Assembly (NCBI GenBank): GCA_964587515.1
Contig: CAZPMO010000078.1
Coordinates: 1-21,330 of the forward strand
DNA from: CAZPMO01 sp964587515
GTDB taxonomy: Bacteria > Pseudomonadota > Alphaproteobacteria > MPNO01
Reading direction: 5' to 3'
Length of the DNA stretch: 21,330 nucleotides
The notes under the pieces were generated by a model. The model was not told the DNA's origin. It made no database searches and saw only the letters and a program-made list of their open reading frames with translations. The position numbers and the translations under genes are program-made. Of the stretch, positions 1-7,301 are shown piece by piece (positions within the stretch are counted from its first letter, which is position 1; every line of letters begins with the position of its first letter).

Positions 1-45
1 GAGCCGAGCAGGCTTGGACGTGAATAACCTAGCGAGACTCCACAA

Positions 46-540
46 CTAGGCCTTCATGCTGGGACGTTCGAATTTCTTGTCGAGATGGCCACGGCCTTCC
101 TGATCACCCTGTTCGAACAGCCAGCCATAGCCGCCGATCGGATTGGTCAGGATTTCCCAGACGTTCTGGTCGCAATCCCAGAAGAAGAAGCTGTAGGTGC
201 CGTGCTGCAGGGCCGGCTTGGTGCATTTGTAAATGCCCCAGTCGTCCTTCAGGGCGTTGACGGTCTCATACGCCGCATCGACTTCTTCCTGGGTCTCGAC
301 ATCGAGGCCGTTATGGTTGAGCAGCGGCATCTCGGGTTTGCTCTTGTTCTCGACGACGGCGATCGTGTTGTTGCCGCCGAGCCGGACCAGCAACGAGATC
401 GGACTCGTGCGGATCACCTCAAGTCCGAGAACCTCGGTGTAAAAATCGCGCGTGGCGTCGAGGTCCTTCGATTCAAGCGTGCCGTGCGACAAAAAATTCA
501 GTTTAAGAGCCGGATCGGCGGCGGTTTCGACTTCGGCCAT
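46..540 (-). CDS. VOC-family (glyoxalase/dioxygenase fold) protein
   Basis: A 164-aa protein of the vicinal-oxygen-chelate superfamily. The first module starts at about residue 15 (FLSHGTLES) with the typical helix DATRDFYTEVLGLEV. Likely metal ligands are His19, His76 (in LLNHNGLDV) and Glu129 (in DQNVWEILTNP), which is the usual H/H/E pattern of metal-using VOC enzymes such as glyoxalase I or extradiol dioxygenases. The ATG at 540 was chosen because a strong AGGAGGAG ribosome site lies just upstream; a longer open frame continues upstream but has no such signal. It lies 76 bp downstream of tupA on the same strand, so co-transcription is possible, though no functional link to tungstate is evident. 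The substrate cannot be told from sequence; fosfomycin-resistance-like or ring-cleavage roles are not supported specifically. The family call is firm. Confidence 0.85.
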   Translation of the reverse strand: MAEVETAADPALKLNFLSHGTLESKDLDATRDFYTEVLGLEVIRTSPISLLVRLGGNNTIAVVENKSKPEMPLLNHNGLDVETQEEVDAAYETVNALKDDWGIYKCTKPALQHGTYSFFFWDCDQNVWEILTNPIGGYGWLFEQGDQEGRGHLDKKFERPSMKA

Positions 541-616
541 GATTGTTTTCTCCTCCTGTGTTCGCCGCGCATTGTTGTTCATTGTCGGCGCGTGCGGAAT
601 ATTTATCCTACATGAT

Positions 617-1453
617 TCAGGGCGATTCCAGCGGGAAAAAGGCTTGCTGGCCATTAATGCGGAAGGCGGCGATCGCGGCGCGCGCTTCCGCCGAGACCAG
701 CCAGTCGAGGAAGCGCGTCGCGGCGGCGCGCTTGACGTGGGGGTGACGCGCCGGGTTGACGAGCATTGCGCCATAGACGTTGCGCAGGCGCCGGTCGCCC
801 TCGACCAGGATGGCGAGTCCGGCGCGGTTCTTGAAGGCGAGCCAGGTCGAGCGGTCGGTCAGGGCGTGGGCGCGCTTGGCGCGCGCGATATTGAGGGTCG
901 CGCCCATGCCGGCGCCGGCTTCGAAATACCAGCTTCCCGATCCGGCCTTTGGATTGATTGCCGCGGCCCTCCAGTAACGTAATTCCGCCTTGTGGGTGCC
1001 GCTGTCGTCGCCGCGCGAGACGAAGGGCAGGGCGTTCCGGGCGATGCGGCGCAGCGCGGCGACGATGTCGCGCCCGCCATTTTCACCCGGGTCGGCGCCG
1101 TCCATGTCGCCGGCATGACCGGCATTGGGGCCGATAAGCACAAAATCGTTGTACATCACTTCGCGACGGGCGACGCCGTGGCCCTCGGCGACGAAGCGAA
1201 GCTCGGCGGCGCGGTCATGCACCAACACCACATCGGCGTCGCCCCGCTGGCCGAGGCGCAGCGCCGCGCCGGTGCCGACGGCGATCACGCGCACCGCGAC
1301 GCCGGAATTTTTCGTGAAGCGCGGCAGCAGGTGACGGAACAGGCCTGAATTATCGGTCGACGTGGTCGAGGCCACGGTGATGAAACCGGTTTCGGCGGTA
1401 GCCGCGCCGGGAACGGCGAGCGCCAGACACACAAGAGCGATCAATTTAAGCAA
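617..1453 (-). CDS. tupA: Tungstate ABC transporter, periplasmic substrate-binding protein
   Basis: A 278-aa secreted binding protein. A signal peptide covers about residues 1-20 (hydrophobic LIALVCLALAV, cleavage near ATA-ET). The mature N-terminus carries the TTSTDNSGLF motif, followed by VGTGAALRLG and GDADVVLVH, hallmarks of the TupA/tungstate-binding family (related to but distinct from ModA). The family binds tungstate with high affinity in the periplasm and delivers it to TupB. The start is TTG at 1453, supported by a GGAGG six bases upstream (1460-1464) and an 8-base overlap with the end of tupC. It is the last gene of a three-gene operon. Tungstate is the best guess for the ligand; molybdate is the main alternative. 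Confidence 0.87.
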   Translation of the reverse strand: MLKLIALVCLALAVPGAATAETGFITVASTTSTDNSGLFRHLLPRFTKNSGVAVRVIAVGTGAALRLGQRGDADVVLVHDRAAELRFVAEGHGVARREVMYNDFVLIGPNAGHAGDMDGADPGENGGRDIVAALRRIARNALPFVSRGDDSGTHKAELRYWRAAAINPKAGSGSWYFEAGAGMGATLNIARAKRAHALTDRSTWLAFKNRAGLAILVEGDRRLRNVYGAMLVNPARHPHVKRAAATRFLDWLVSAEARAAIAAFRINGQQAFFPLESP

Positions 1454-2171
1454 CGCTCGCCTCCGGGATCAGGTCGCCGGCGATAAAGGCGCGCGCCTCC
1501 GCCGTCGCGGGCCGGGTGAAAAATTCTTCCGCCGGCGCGCGCTCCAGCAAGTGTCCCTGATGCAGGAAAAGAATTTCATCGGCGAGGCGGCGCGCCTGGC
1601 CGAGATCCTGGGTGGTGAGAATGATCTTCACGCCGCGCTCGTGCATGCCGGTAACCAGCGCCTCGACGGCGCGTGTCGAGGCCGGATCGAGATTGGCGGT
1701 CGGCTCGTCGAGGAACAAAACCTGCGGCTCTAGAACCCAGGCGCGCGCCAGGGCGAGGCGCTGCTGCTCGCCCACCGACAGCACCCGCGCCGGCACCCGC
1801 GCCAGATGCCCGAGCCCGGTGCGCTCCAGCGCCTCGTTGACGCGCGTGCGCCGGTCCCGCGATTTCACGTCCCGGGCCGCGAGCGCATAGGACAAGTTGG
1901 CCGCGACCGTGCGGCGTAGCATTACCGGGCGCTGGAAAACCATCGCCTGTTCCGCGTGGGCATGCGCGCCGGTCCATTCGACCGTGCCGGCGCTTGGCGT
2001 TATCAGCCCATGGCACAGCCTCAGCGTCAGGCTCTTGCCGGCGCCGTTGGGTCCAAGGACGACGCTGCGTGGCCCCGCCGCGAGCTCGAAGGAAATCCCG
2101 TCGATCAGCCGCTTGCCGCCGATTTCATAAGCGAGGTCTTTTACCCGCAGCGGCAGGATCGGGGCGGTCAT
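1446..2171 (-). CDS. tupC: Tungstate ABC transporter, ATP-binding protein
   Basis: A 241-aa ABC ATPase. Walker A is GPNGAGKS near residue 40, the Q-loop lies in MVFQRPVML, the ABC signature is the slightly unusual LSVGEQQRLALARA, Walker B is VLFLDEPTANLDP, and the switch region is ILTTQDLGQARRLAD, where Gln replaces the usual H-loop His (TTHD in most importers). The family energises the TupB channel on the cytoplasmic face. The ATG at 2171 overlaps the tupB stop as ATGA, a translational-coupling arrangement, and has GGGGAG six bases upstream; a GTG two codons earlier (2177) is possible. The gene overlaps tupA by eight bases. The identity as the Tup ATPase rests on operon context. Confidence 0.88.
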   Translation of the reverse strand: MTAPILPLRVKDLAYEIGGKRLIDGISFELAAGPRSVVLGPNGAGKSLTLRLCHGLITPSAGTVEWTGAHAHAEQAMVFQRPVMLRRTVAANLSYALAARDVKSRDRRTRVNEALERTGLGHLARVPARVLSVGEQQRLALARAWVLEPQVLFLDEPTANLDPASTRAVEALVTGMHERGVKIILTTQDLGQARRLADEILFLHQGHLLERAPAEEFFTRPATAEARAFIAGDLIPEASVA

Positions 2172-2878
2172 GTCCACTCCCCGGCGGGCCGCGTCGCCTC
2201 GCCGAAACCGAAGGAGACGGCGTTTACCGCGAGACTGATGGCGATCAGAACCAGCCCGAGACCGAGGGCCAGCGATAGATCGCCCTTGCTGGTTTCCATG
2301 GCGATGGCGGTGGTCATCACCCGGGTGACGTGATCGATATTGCCGCCGACGATCATCACCGCGCCGACCTCGGCGCTGGCTCGGCCGAATCCGGCGAGGA
2401 TCGCGGTCATCAACCCGGCGCGGCCATCACGGATCAGGGTGGCGACGGCGCGGCCCGGTCCAACGCCGAGCGAGCGGAGCTGTTCGTGATATTCGGCCCA
2501 CAGATCGCCTGCGATCTGGCGCGACAGCGCGGCGATGATGGGGATCACCAGCAGGGTCTGGGCGATGATCATCGCGGTCGGCGTGAACAGCAGGCCGAGG
2601 ACGCCGAATGGGCCCGAGCGCGACAACAGCAAATAGACGATAAGCCCCAGCACCACCGGCGGCAGACCCATCAGGGCGCTGAGCGCAATCACGCAGGCCC
2701 GGCGGCCGGGAAAGCGATAGACCGCCAGCGCCGCACCCAGCGGCAGACCGATCACCGCCGCGATGGCCACCGCGCTGAAACTGACGCGCAGCGACAGGCC
2801 GACGATCTCGATCAGGTCGGCGTCGAGGCCGATGATCAGGCGGAAGGCGGTCGACAGCGCGTCGAACAGATCGGTCAT
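2168..2878 (-). CDS. tupB: Tungstate ABC transporter, permease
   Basis: A 236-aa inner-membrane permease of the binding-protein-dependent type. About five to six hydrophobic segments are visible, for example around VSFSAVAIAAVIGLPLGAAL and MIIAQTLLVIPIIAAL. An EAA-like cytoplasmic loop contacting the ATPase lies near residues 127-150 (LRSLGVGPGRAVATLIRDG). The short single-domain permease with N-terminal FRLIIGLDADLIEIVGLSLRVS is typical of TupB/WtpB-type transporters. It is the first gene of the tupBCA operon and starts 113 bp from the divergent regulator. The ribosome site in front of the ATG is weak. Likely repressed by tungstate through the neighbouring regulator (inference). Confidence 0.86.
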   Translation of the reverse strand: MTDLFDALSTAFRLIIGLDADLIEIVGLSLRVSFSAVAIAAVIGLPLGAALAVYRFPGRRACVIALSALMGLPPVVLGLIVYLLLSRSGPFGVLGLLFTPTAMIIAQTLLVIPIIAALSRQIAGDLWAEYHEQLRSLGVGPGRAVATLIRDGRAGLMTAILAGFGRASAEVGAVMIVGGNIDHVTRVMTTAIAMETSKGDLSLALGLGLVLIAISLAVNAVSFGFGEATRPAGEWT

Positions 2879-2895
2879 GCGATCGGCGTCCCATG

Positions 2896-2925
2896 ATCTG
2901 CATTTTTATGTTTTAATTTGCAGAT
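2896..2925. promoter_or_regulatory. Candidate operator between tupB and the regulator
   Basis: ATCTGCA (2896-2902) is repeated inverted as TGCAGAT (2919-2925) around a 16-bp AT-rich spacer. The site ends 18 bp before the tupB start, where a repressor could block the operon. The surrounding gap is strikingly AT-rich against GC-rich neighbours. It is not the known ModE box, so if functional it would belong to the adjacent excisionase-headed regulator. No experiment supports this. Confidence 0.4.
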
Positions 2926-2945
2926 TTTTTAAAATATTATGTAAC

Positions 2946-2976
2946 TTATGATTATTAACAGAAAAATACCTAAAAT
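2946..2976 (+). promoter_or_regulatory. Possible promoter of the regulator gene
   Basis: TAAAAT at 2971-2976 matches five of six positions of a sigma70 -10 box, with a weak -35-like TTATGA at 2946-2951 (19-bp spacer). It would start transcription only about 8-10 bases before the ATG at 2992. This agrees with the absence of a ribosome site there. Weak -35 match; tentative. Confidence 0.3.
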
Positions 2977-2991
2977 TCTACAGCGAACGCC

Positions 2992-3876
2992 ATGCCCGAT
3001 CTGATGACCACGCGCGAAGTCGCGGACTATCTCCGGATCAAGGAACGCAAAATCTATGAGATGGTGCGCGACGGCGCGATCCCGAGCACGCGGGTCACCG
3101 GCAAGTGGCTTTTTCCGCGCCACCTGATCGATCTCTGGCTGGTGGACGGCACCGAGGGACCGGAGACCGGGCCGACGCCGCAGGCCCCGCCCATCGTCGC
3201 CGGCAGCCATGACCCTCTGCTTGACTGGGCGCTCAGGGAATCCGATTCAGACCTCGCCATGTTCGCCTGCGGCAGCGCCGCGGGTCTCGAGCGTCTCGCC
3301 GATGGCCGCGCCCTGGCCACCGGCCTCCATCTGCTGGACGCGGCAAGCGGCGAGTACAATGTCGTCGCATTGCGCCGCGCGCTGGGATCGAAGCCGGTGG
3401 TCGCCGTCGAATGGGCGTGGCGCGCGCAAGGGCTGGTGGTCGTGCCCGGCAACCCGCTCGGCATCGCCGGCGTTGATGATCTCGCGACGCGCGGCGCGCG
3501 TATCGCCTATCGTCAGGACGGCGCCGGCAGCGAGCTGCTGTTCCGCCACCTGCTGGATCGCGCGGGGCTCGGGATGGACTTGCTAACCCTGATGGCCGAG
3601 CCCTGCAAGAGCGAGACCGAGCTGGGTCTCGCGGTACTCGAAGGCGAGGCGGATGCCGGGCTCGCCGTCGAAGCCGCGGCGCGCACGCTGCGGCTCGATT
3701 TCGTACCGCTGGCGCGCGAACGATTTGATCTGGTGGTCGCGCGCCGCGATTATTTCGAACCCGCCATGCAGCGCCTGCTCGAATTCGCGCGCGCCGAACG
3801 CTTTCGCCGTCATGCCGGGGAACTCGGCGGCTACGACGTCTCCGCCACCGGCCGCGTGGTCTACAACGCCGCCTAA
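2992..3876 (+). CDS. Excisionase-type HTH regulator with PBP-like (molybdate/tungstate) sensor domain
   Basis: A 294-aa protein. Residues 5-50 form a winged-helix/excisionase-family DNA-binding domain (MTTREVADYLRIKERKIYEM, then VTGKWLFPRHLIDLWL). After a Pro-rich linker (about 55-70), residues 70-290 resemble a periplasmic-binding-protein-like domain (COG1910/PBP-like class) with GSAAGLERLADG, VVVPGNPLGI and YRQDGAGSELLFRHLLD. There is no signal peptide, so it acts in the cytoplasm. It is divergent from tupBCA; such proteins commonly sit beside molybdate/tungstate importers, so I infer it senses the oxyanion and controls the operon. The first ATG is used; Met5 (3004) is an alternative, and neither has a clear ribosome site. 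Confidence 0.8.
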   Translation: MPDLMTTREVADYLRIKERKIYEMVRDGAIPSTRVTGKWLFPRHLIDLWLVDGTEGPETGPTPQAPPIVAGSHDPLLDWALRESDSDLAMFACGSAAGLERLADGRALATGLHLLDAASGEYNVVALRRALGSKPVVAVEWAWRAQGLVVVPGNPLGIAGVDDLATRGARIAYRQDGAGSELLFRHLLDRAGLGMDLLTLMAEPCKSETELGLAVLEGEADAGLAVEAAARTLRLDFVPLARERFDLVVARRDYFEPAMQRLLEFARAERFRRHAGELGGYDVSATGRVVYNAA

Positions 3877-3889
3877 TGGTTTTTACCCT

Positions 3890-3929
3890 GGCGGGCGCTT
3901 AGCGGGTTTTCTCCGGCGGGCGCTTAGCG
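3890..3929. repeat. 15-bp direct repeat, two copies
   Basis: GGCGGGCGCTTAGCG occurs at 3890-3904 and again at 3915-3929 with 10 bp between. The second copy contains the stop codon of the crotonase gene. This is a small local duplication at the junction of two convergent genes. Confidence 0.85.
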
Positions 3930-3935
3930 CCCTTT
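3918..3935 (+). terminator. Candidate terminator hairpin between convergent genes
   Basis: GGGCGC and GCGCCC form a perfect 6-bp stem around TTA, followed by TTT on the plus strand. It lies 42 bp after the regulator stop and overlaps the last codons of the minus-strand crotonase gene. The short U-tract makes efficiency uncertain. Confidence 0.4.
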
Positions 3936-4712
3936 GAATTCGGGTGGGCGTTTTTCCATGAAGGCTTTTCGGCCTTCAGTGTAGTCCTCGCTCTCGAAGC
4001 ACTCCTGCACCAGCTTATCGCACATCTTGATATCGCGCACGCTTTCGTCCTTCATCAACTCGCCCACCGCGGCCTTGGCGGCCTTGATGGTCAGCGGCGC
4101 GTTGGCGCCGATACGATCGGTGTAATCGTCGACATATGAATCCAGTTCGGCGACCGGCACGACACGGTTCGCAAGCCCCATCTCCAGCGCCTCAGCGGCC
4201 GAAAAGCGGCGCGCGGTATAGAAAATTTCCTTCGCGAAGGCGGGTCCGACCAGATCGGTGAGCTTGCGGAGATTGAGCGCCGGATAGCCGAGACCGAGCC
4301 GCGCCGCCGGCACCGCGAACTGGGAATCGTCGGAGCATATCCGGAGGTCGGCGCAGGTCGCGATGCCGACGCCGCCCCCGACGCAGAACCCCCTGATTTT
4401 CGCGATGGTCGGCTTGGGGGCGTTGTAAAGCGCGTCGCTGGCGCGGCTGACCGTCTCGCCGTAGCGTTCGATGGCCGCCGGGTCCGAACGCTCCTGCTCG
4501 AAACGCGAGATATCGGCGCCCGCGACGAAGGCCCTGTCGCCCGCGCCTTCCAGCACGATCACCCGGACCGCGTCGTCGGCGACGAAATCGGTGATGATCT
4601 CCTCCATCGCCTCCCACATCTCCAGCGAGACGGCGTTACGCCGTTCCGGATTGTTGAAAATCATTCGCCCAACCGCGCCGTCTTTCCGCGCGATCATCTT
4701 GTCGGTGGCCAT
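3924..4712 (-). CDS. Enoyl-CoA hydratase/isomerase (crotonase) family protein
   Basis: A 262-aa crotonase-fold protein. The oxyanion-hole elements are AGADISRF (from residue 64) and GFCVGGGVGIA (from 108), and the C-terminal helix ends in FMEKRPPEFKGR as in many hydratases. Such enzymes act on acyl-CoA thioesters as trimers or hexamers. However, the two glutamates that catalyse water addition in classical crotonase are Gly116 and Ala136 here, so the reaction may be isomerisation, decarboxylation, C-C cleavage or another step. The ATG at 4712 was chosen because AAGGAC precedes it; an open frame extends further upstream without signals. It is monocistronic here, convergent with the regulator and divergent from the gene at 4924. 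Confidence 0.85.
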   Translation of the reverse strand: MATDKMIARKDGAVGRMIFNNPERRNAVSLEMWEAMEEIITDFVADDAVRVIVLEGAGDRAFVAGADISRFEQERSDPAAIERYGETVSRASDALYNAPKPTIAKIRGFCVGGGVGIATCADLRICSDDSQFAVPAARLGLGYPALNLRKLTDLVGPAFAKEIFYTARRFSAAEALEMGLANRVVPVAELDSYVDDYTDRIGANAPLTIKAAKAAVGELMKDESVRDIKMCDKLVQECFESEDYTEGRKAFMEKRPPEFKGR

Positions 4713-4911
4713 GGAATTTGTCCTTCTACTCGACGGCGACGAGTCTGGTTCCGTGTTTCCTCGCCGGATTGCATTGTCCAGCATTGAAGCTTACCGCCGG
4801 CGCGATTCCGCTGCCAGCATTTCGGTTGGGTTTCTTGCAACGCCGACATGGACATGCGCCGGGGTGTGCGCCAATATCGCGTGCCGGCGGAATTGGACAA
4901 ATCACGGCGTC

Positions 4912-4917
4912 AAAGGA
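4912..4917 (+). promoter_or_regulatory. Ribosome binding site deciding a GTG start
   Basis: AAAGGA sits six bases before GTG at 4924. It fixes the start of the chimeric gene at the beginning of the flavin-split-barrel domain rather than at any of the upstream in-frame starts. Confidence 0.65.
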
Positions 4918-4923
4918 AAAAAA

Positions 4924-5964
4924 GTGATCCCGGAACATCTCGTCGATTTTATTCATGGGCCGCACGGCATGGTTCTCGGGACGCGGGATGAAAAGCTGAT
5001 TCCGACGAGCAGCTACGCGTTCGGCGCGACCGCCGATGCGGAAAACGACCTGATCACCCTGTTCGTGCCCGACGCCTATGGCGCACAGACGATCCGTAAT
5101 CTCGAACAGAACGGCAAGGCGGCGCTGACCATGGGCACGGGCCTCAACCACGAGGCGTTCCAGTTCAAGGGAGATTTCGTCGAGTCGCACGCGATGACCG
5201 AACATGAGATCGCGGTCCTGGAAGCGGGCGGGATCTACAAGCCGCAATTCGGCGAGCGATGGGGTCTCGAACTCGGCTATGATTTTTCACAGACGCTTTA
5301 TGAGGATCAAACGAGTTTTGACCTCCAGTCGCACACCGTGTCGGGTTCCGTCGAGGACGAGATCAACGGGTTCGACACCGGCTTCATCTATCTCTATTCG
5401 CGCACCAAGCTCGGCGGCGACGATTTCCTGGGCCTGCACAGCCTCACGCCGACGCTGGGCTACGCGCTGCACGATCGCTGGTACGTCAGCCTGCGATACA
5501 ACCATATCAACAAGGATTTCATCGCCTCATCCAATGACGGGCGCGATGCGAGCCTGAATTCGGGCACCATCGACAATTTCCTGTTCTTCATGGACGGCAA
5601 GGCCTACGTCTCGCTGGGCTACAAGGCGGAGGACGAGAACACCGACGACACCGAGTTCGATTATTTTGGGCACTTTTTTCACGCCAAGCTGAAGATGCCC
5701 ATCCCGATGAAGCAGATCGAGAAGTGGAATCCTGTTTTCCGGCTCGGCTACGAATATTACGACAAGGATTACTCGAACGTGACCGCCAGCATCGGCGAGA
5801 AGCGAAAGGACGAGCGGACCACCGTCACGCTGGGGCTTTCAGCGGATTTCAGCAAGCATCTGTTCGGAAAATTCAATTTCGAGCATATCGAGGCGGTCTC
5901 CAACCTGTCGTCGTCCGACTATGACGAAAATGTCGTGACCGTCGCGCTCGGGGTGCGGTACTGA
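4924..5964 (+). CDS. Chimeric protein: PNPOx-like N-terminus joined to outer-membrane beta-barrel
   Basis: A 346-aa reading frame made of two unlike parts. Residues 1 to about 100 resemble the start of a pyridoxamine-5'-phosphate-oxidase-like flavin split barrel (IPEHLVDFIHGPHGMVLGTR, FVPDAYGAQTIRNLEQNGKA, FQFKGDFVES) but stop before that domain is complete. From about residue 110 the protein is a series of alternating beta-strands (GLELGYDFSQTLYEDQ, WYVSLRYNHINKDF, AYVSLGYKAEDE, FRLGYEYYDKDY) ending in VALGVRY, with the terminal aromatic typical of outer-membrane proteins. The barrel resembles the C-terminal domain of TPR-containing outer-membrane proteins. No signal peptide is present, so the barrel could not reach the outer membrane as written. 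I suspect a deletion fusion or an assembly join near 5224-5260. Confidence 0.65.
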   Translation: MIPEHLVDFIHGPHGMVLGTRDEKLIPTSSYAFGATADAENDLITLFVPDAYGAQTIRNLEQNGKAALTMGTGLNHEAFQFKGDFVESHAMTEHEIAVLEAGGIYKPQFGERWGLELGYDFSQTLYEDQTSFDLQSHTVSGSVEDEINGFDTGFIYLYSRTKLGGDDFLGLHSLTPTLGYALHDRWYVSLRYNHINKDFIASSNDGRDASLNSGTIDNFLFFMDGKAYVSLGYKAEDENTDDTEFDYFGHFFHAKLKMPIPMKQIEKWNPVFRLGYEYYDKDYSNVTASIGEKRKDERTTVTLGLSADFSKHLFGKFNFEHIEAVSNLSSSDYDENVVTVALGVRY

Positions 5965-5977
5965 GCCGCCGTCGGAA

Positions 5978-6348
5978 ATGGACATCAATATCCCCGAGGT
6001 GGTTGCCGAGGTGACGGCGGCGTTCGAACGTTATGAGCGCGCGCTTGGCTCCAACGATCTCGATACGCTCGAAGAACTGTTCTGGAACAGTCCGCTGACG
6101 CTGCGCTACGGCCCCAACGGCACGCTGTTGAGCCACGCCGCGATCAACGGCTTCCGGCGCGGCCGCGACATCAAGGGTATCGAGCGCACGCTGAAGGACA
6201 CGATCATCACCACCTTCGGCCGTGATTTCGCGACCGCCAACACCGAATCCACCCGCCCCAACTCGGATGTGATCAGCCGCCAGGCTCAAACCTGGGCCCG
6301 CTTCCCCGAGNNNNNNNNNNCTCCGCCCACGTCTCCGACCAGCCGTAA
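5978..6348 (+). CDS. AtzH/HpxZ-like (DUF3225) small protein, interrupted by an assembly gap
   Basis: The frame starts at ATG 5978, 13 bp after the chimeric gene, with only a weak ribosome site. It reads 111 codons to the N-run: MDINIPEVVAEVTAAFERYE, then LDTLEELFWNSPLTLRYGPN, TTFGRDFATANTES and RQAQTWARFPE, the pattern of the NTF2-like AtzH/HpxZ family found beside amidases in ureide, oxalurate and triazine breakdown. After the gap, another frame gives SAHVSDQP and TAA at 6346-6348, which fits the usual family ending (VVSAHVS). The true protein is therefore about 124 aa and the gap length as written is wrong. No amidase partner is nearby, so the role is unknown. Confidence 0.75.
6311..6320. 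other. Assembly gap (10 N)
   Basis: A run of ten N inside the AtzH/HpxZ-like gene. The coding frames on the two sides are not in phase across ten bases; a real gap of 3k+2 bases, for example 14, would restore the expected family C-terminus. Confidence 0.95.
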
Positions 6349-6379
6349 GGCGGCTTTTAGGCGCCTTCTACGCCGCCTT
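6347..6379. terminator. Candidate bidirectional terminator
   Basis: AAGGCGGC (6347-6354) pairs with GCCGCCTT (6372-6379) around a 17-base loop, spanning the stop codons of two convergent genes. TTTT lies in the loop and no strong U-tract follows, so the call is tentative. Confidence 0.35.
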
Positions 6380-7261
6380 GCCGGTTCCGCCCCGCGCGCA
6401 GACCTCGATGGTCTGGCGCAGCGTGCGGCTCTTATCCACCGTGTCGCGTCGTTCCGACGAGAACGGGGATTGGTCGAGCAATCTGTAAAGTTCGGCGGCC
6501 CCTTCATGCAGCCCGGTCGGCATGTCGCACGCCGCCATGGTTTTTGCGATCTCGAGCATCTCGCCCACATAGCGGCCCGACACCGCCGGCAAAGCGGGCG
6601 TCATGTTTTCCATCCGCTTGTACATGACGGCCTGGCTGGACTGGAGCTCTCCGTGCAACTCATCGCCGACCCCCAGCCGCTCGGCCGCGATCATCATGGC
6701 GGCGTGCAGCGCGCTGGTGCCTTTGGTGATACCGGCATAGACCATCTTGACCGAGGATCCGCGGCCGATCTCGGATCCGCACTGGCGCACGTCGATGCCT
6801 TTGCCGTCGAACGCGGCCATGGCGGGCGCCCCCGGTCCACTGACGAATAGCCGCGCCGGCGTCGGGTTCTTGCCGGGCGGGCTGCCGACAATGCCGCCAT
6901 CAATGAAGTCGGCGCCGGCGTCGGCGATGATCCGACCGATCCTTATCGCGGTTTCCGGCGCGACCGCGTTGCAATCGGCATAGGGCGGGGTCTTCCCCGT
7001 TTGCGCCATCGCGCCCGCCGTCGCCTCGGCCTGCGCCAGCGCATGTTCGGGCGGCATGATCGACAGCACGATATCGGCGGCGGCGACCACATCCGCCAGG
7101 GAACCGCCGTCCTGGAAGCCCGCCGCCAGCGCGCGCTCTCGCGTTGGTTGGCTGCGCCCTTCCAGTGTCGTGATGACGGTATGGCCATGTTCGGAGAACG
7201 CCCGGCCGACGGCGCTGCCCATTTCGCCGGGGCTGAGTATGGCAACTGTTTCGATAGTCAT
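6368..7261 (-). CDS. NAD(P)-dependent oxidoreductase, 3-hydroxyisobutyrate dehydrogenase-like with DUF1932 C-terminus
   Basis: A 297-aa protein of the 6-phosphogluconate / beta-hydroxyacid dehydrogenase superfamily. The N-terminal Rossmann fold begins VAILSPGEMGSAVGRAF, a G-x-G-x-x-G variant, followed by ADIVLSIMPPEHAL and the substrate-binding stretch FIDGGIVGSPP. The all-alpha C-terminal part contains the candidate catalytic Lys in GSSVKMVYAGITKGTSAL and resembles the DUF1932 phosphogluconate-dehydrogenase-like domain. The ATG at 7261 has GAGGAG seven to eight bases upstream; Met codons further upstream are not supported. It is convergent with the AtzH-like gene, and the structured repeat lies 40 bp upstream of its start, so its promoter must lie within or near the repeat. 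Confidence 0.83.
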   Translation of the reverse strand: MTIETVAILSPGEMGSAVGRAFSEHGHTVITTLEGRSQPTRERALAAGFQDGGSLADVVAAADIVLSIMPPEHALAQAEATAGAMAQTGKTPPYADCNAVAPETAIRIGRIIADAGADFIDGGIVGSPPGKNPTPARLFVSGPGAPAMAAFDGKGIDVRQCGSEIGRGSSVKMVYAGITKGTSALHAAMMIAAERLGVGDELHGELQSSQAVMYKRMENMTPALPAVSGRYVGEMLEIAKTMAACDMPTGLHEGAAELYRLLDQSPFSSERRDTVDKSRTLRQTIEVCARGGTGKAA

Positions 7262-7301
7262 GAAAATCTCCTCGGCAAGGGCGACGTCGCTATGGCGCAA
7301 C

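Noticed and set aside
617..2878. Reading the ABC operon as a phosphate or molybdate importer
   Set aside because: The binding protein has the TTSTDNSGLF and GDADVVLVH signatures of the tungstate family, and the short permease and regulator type fit Tup better, although molybdate cannot be fully excluded.
4471..4923. Upstream in-frame extension of the chimeric gene (would add about 151 residues)
   Set aside because: It runs antisense through the crotonase gene, has no ribosome site, encodes no signal peptide or domain, and the GTG at 4924 has a well-placed AAAGGA.
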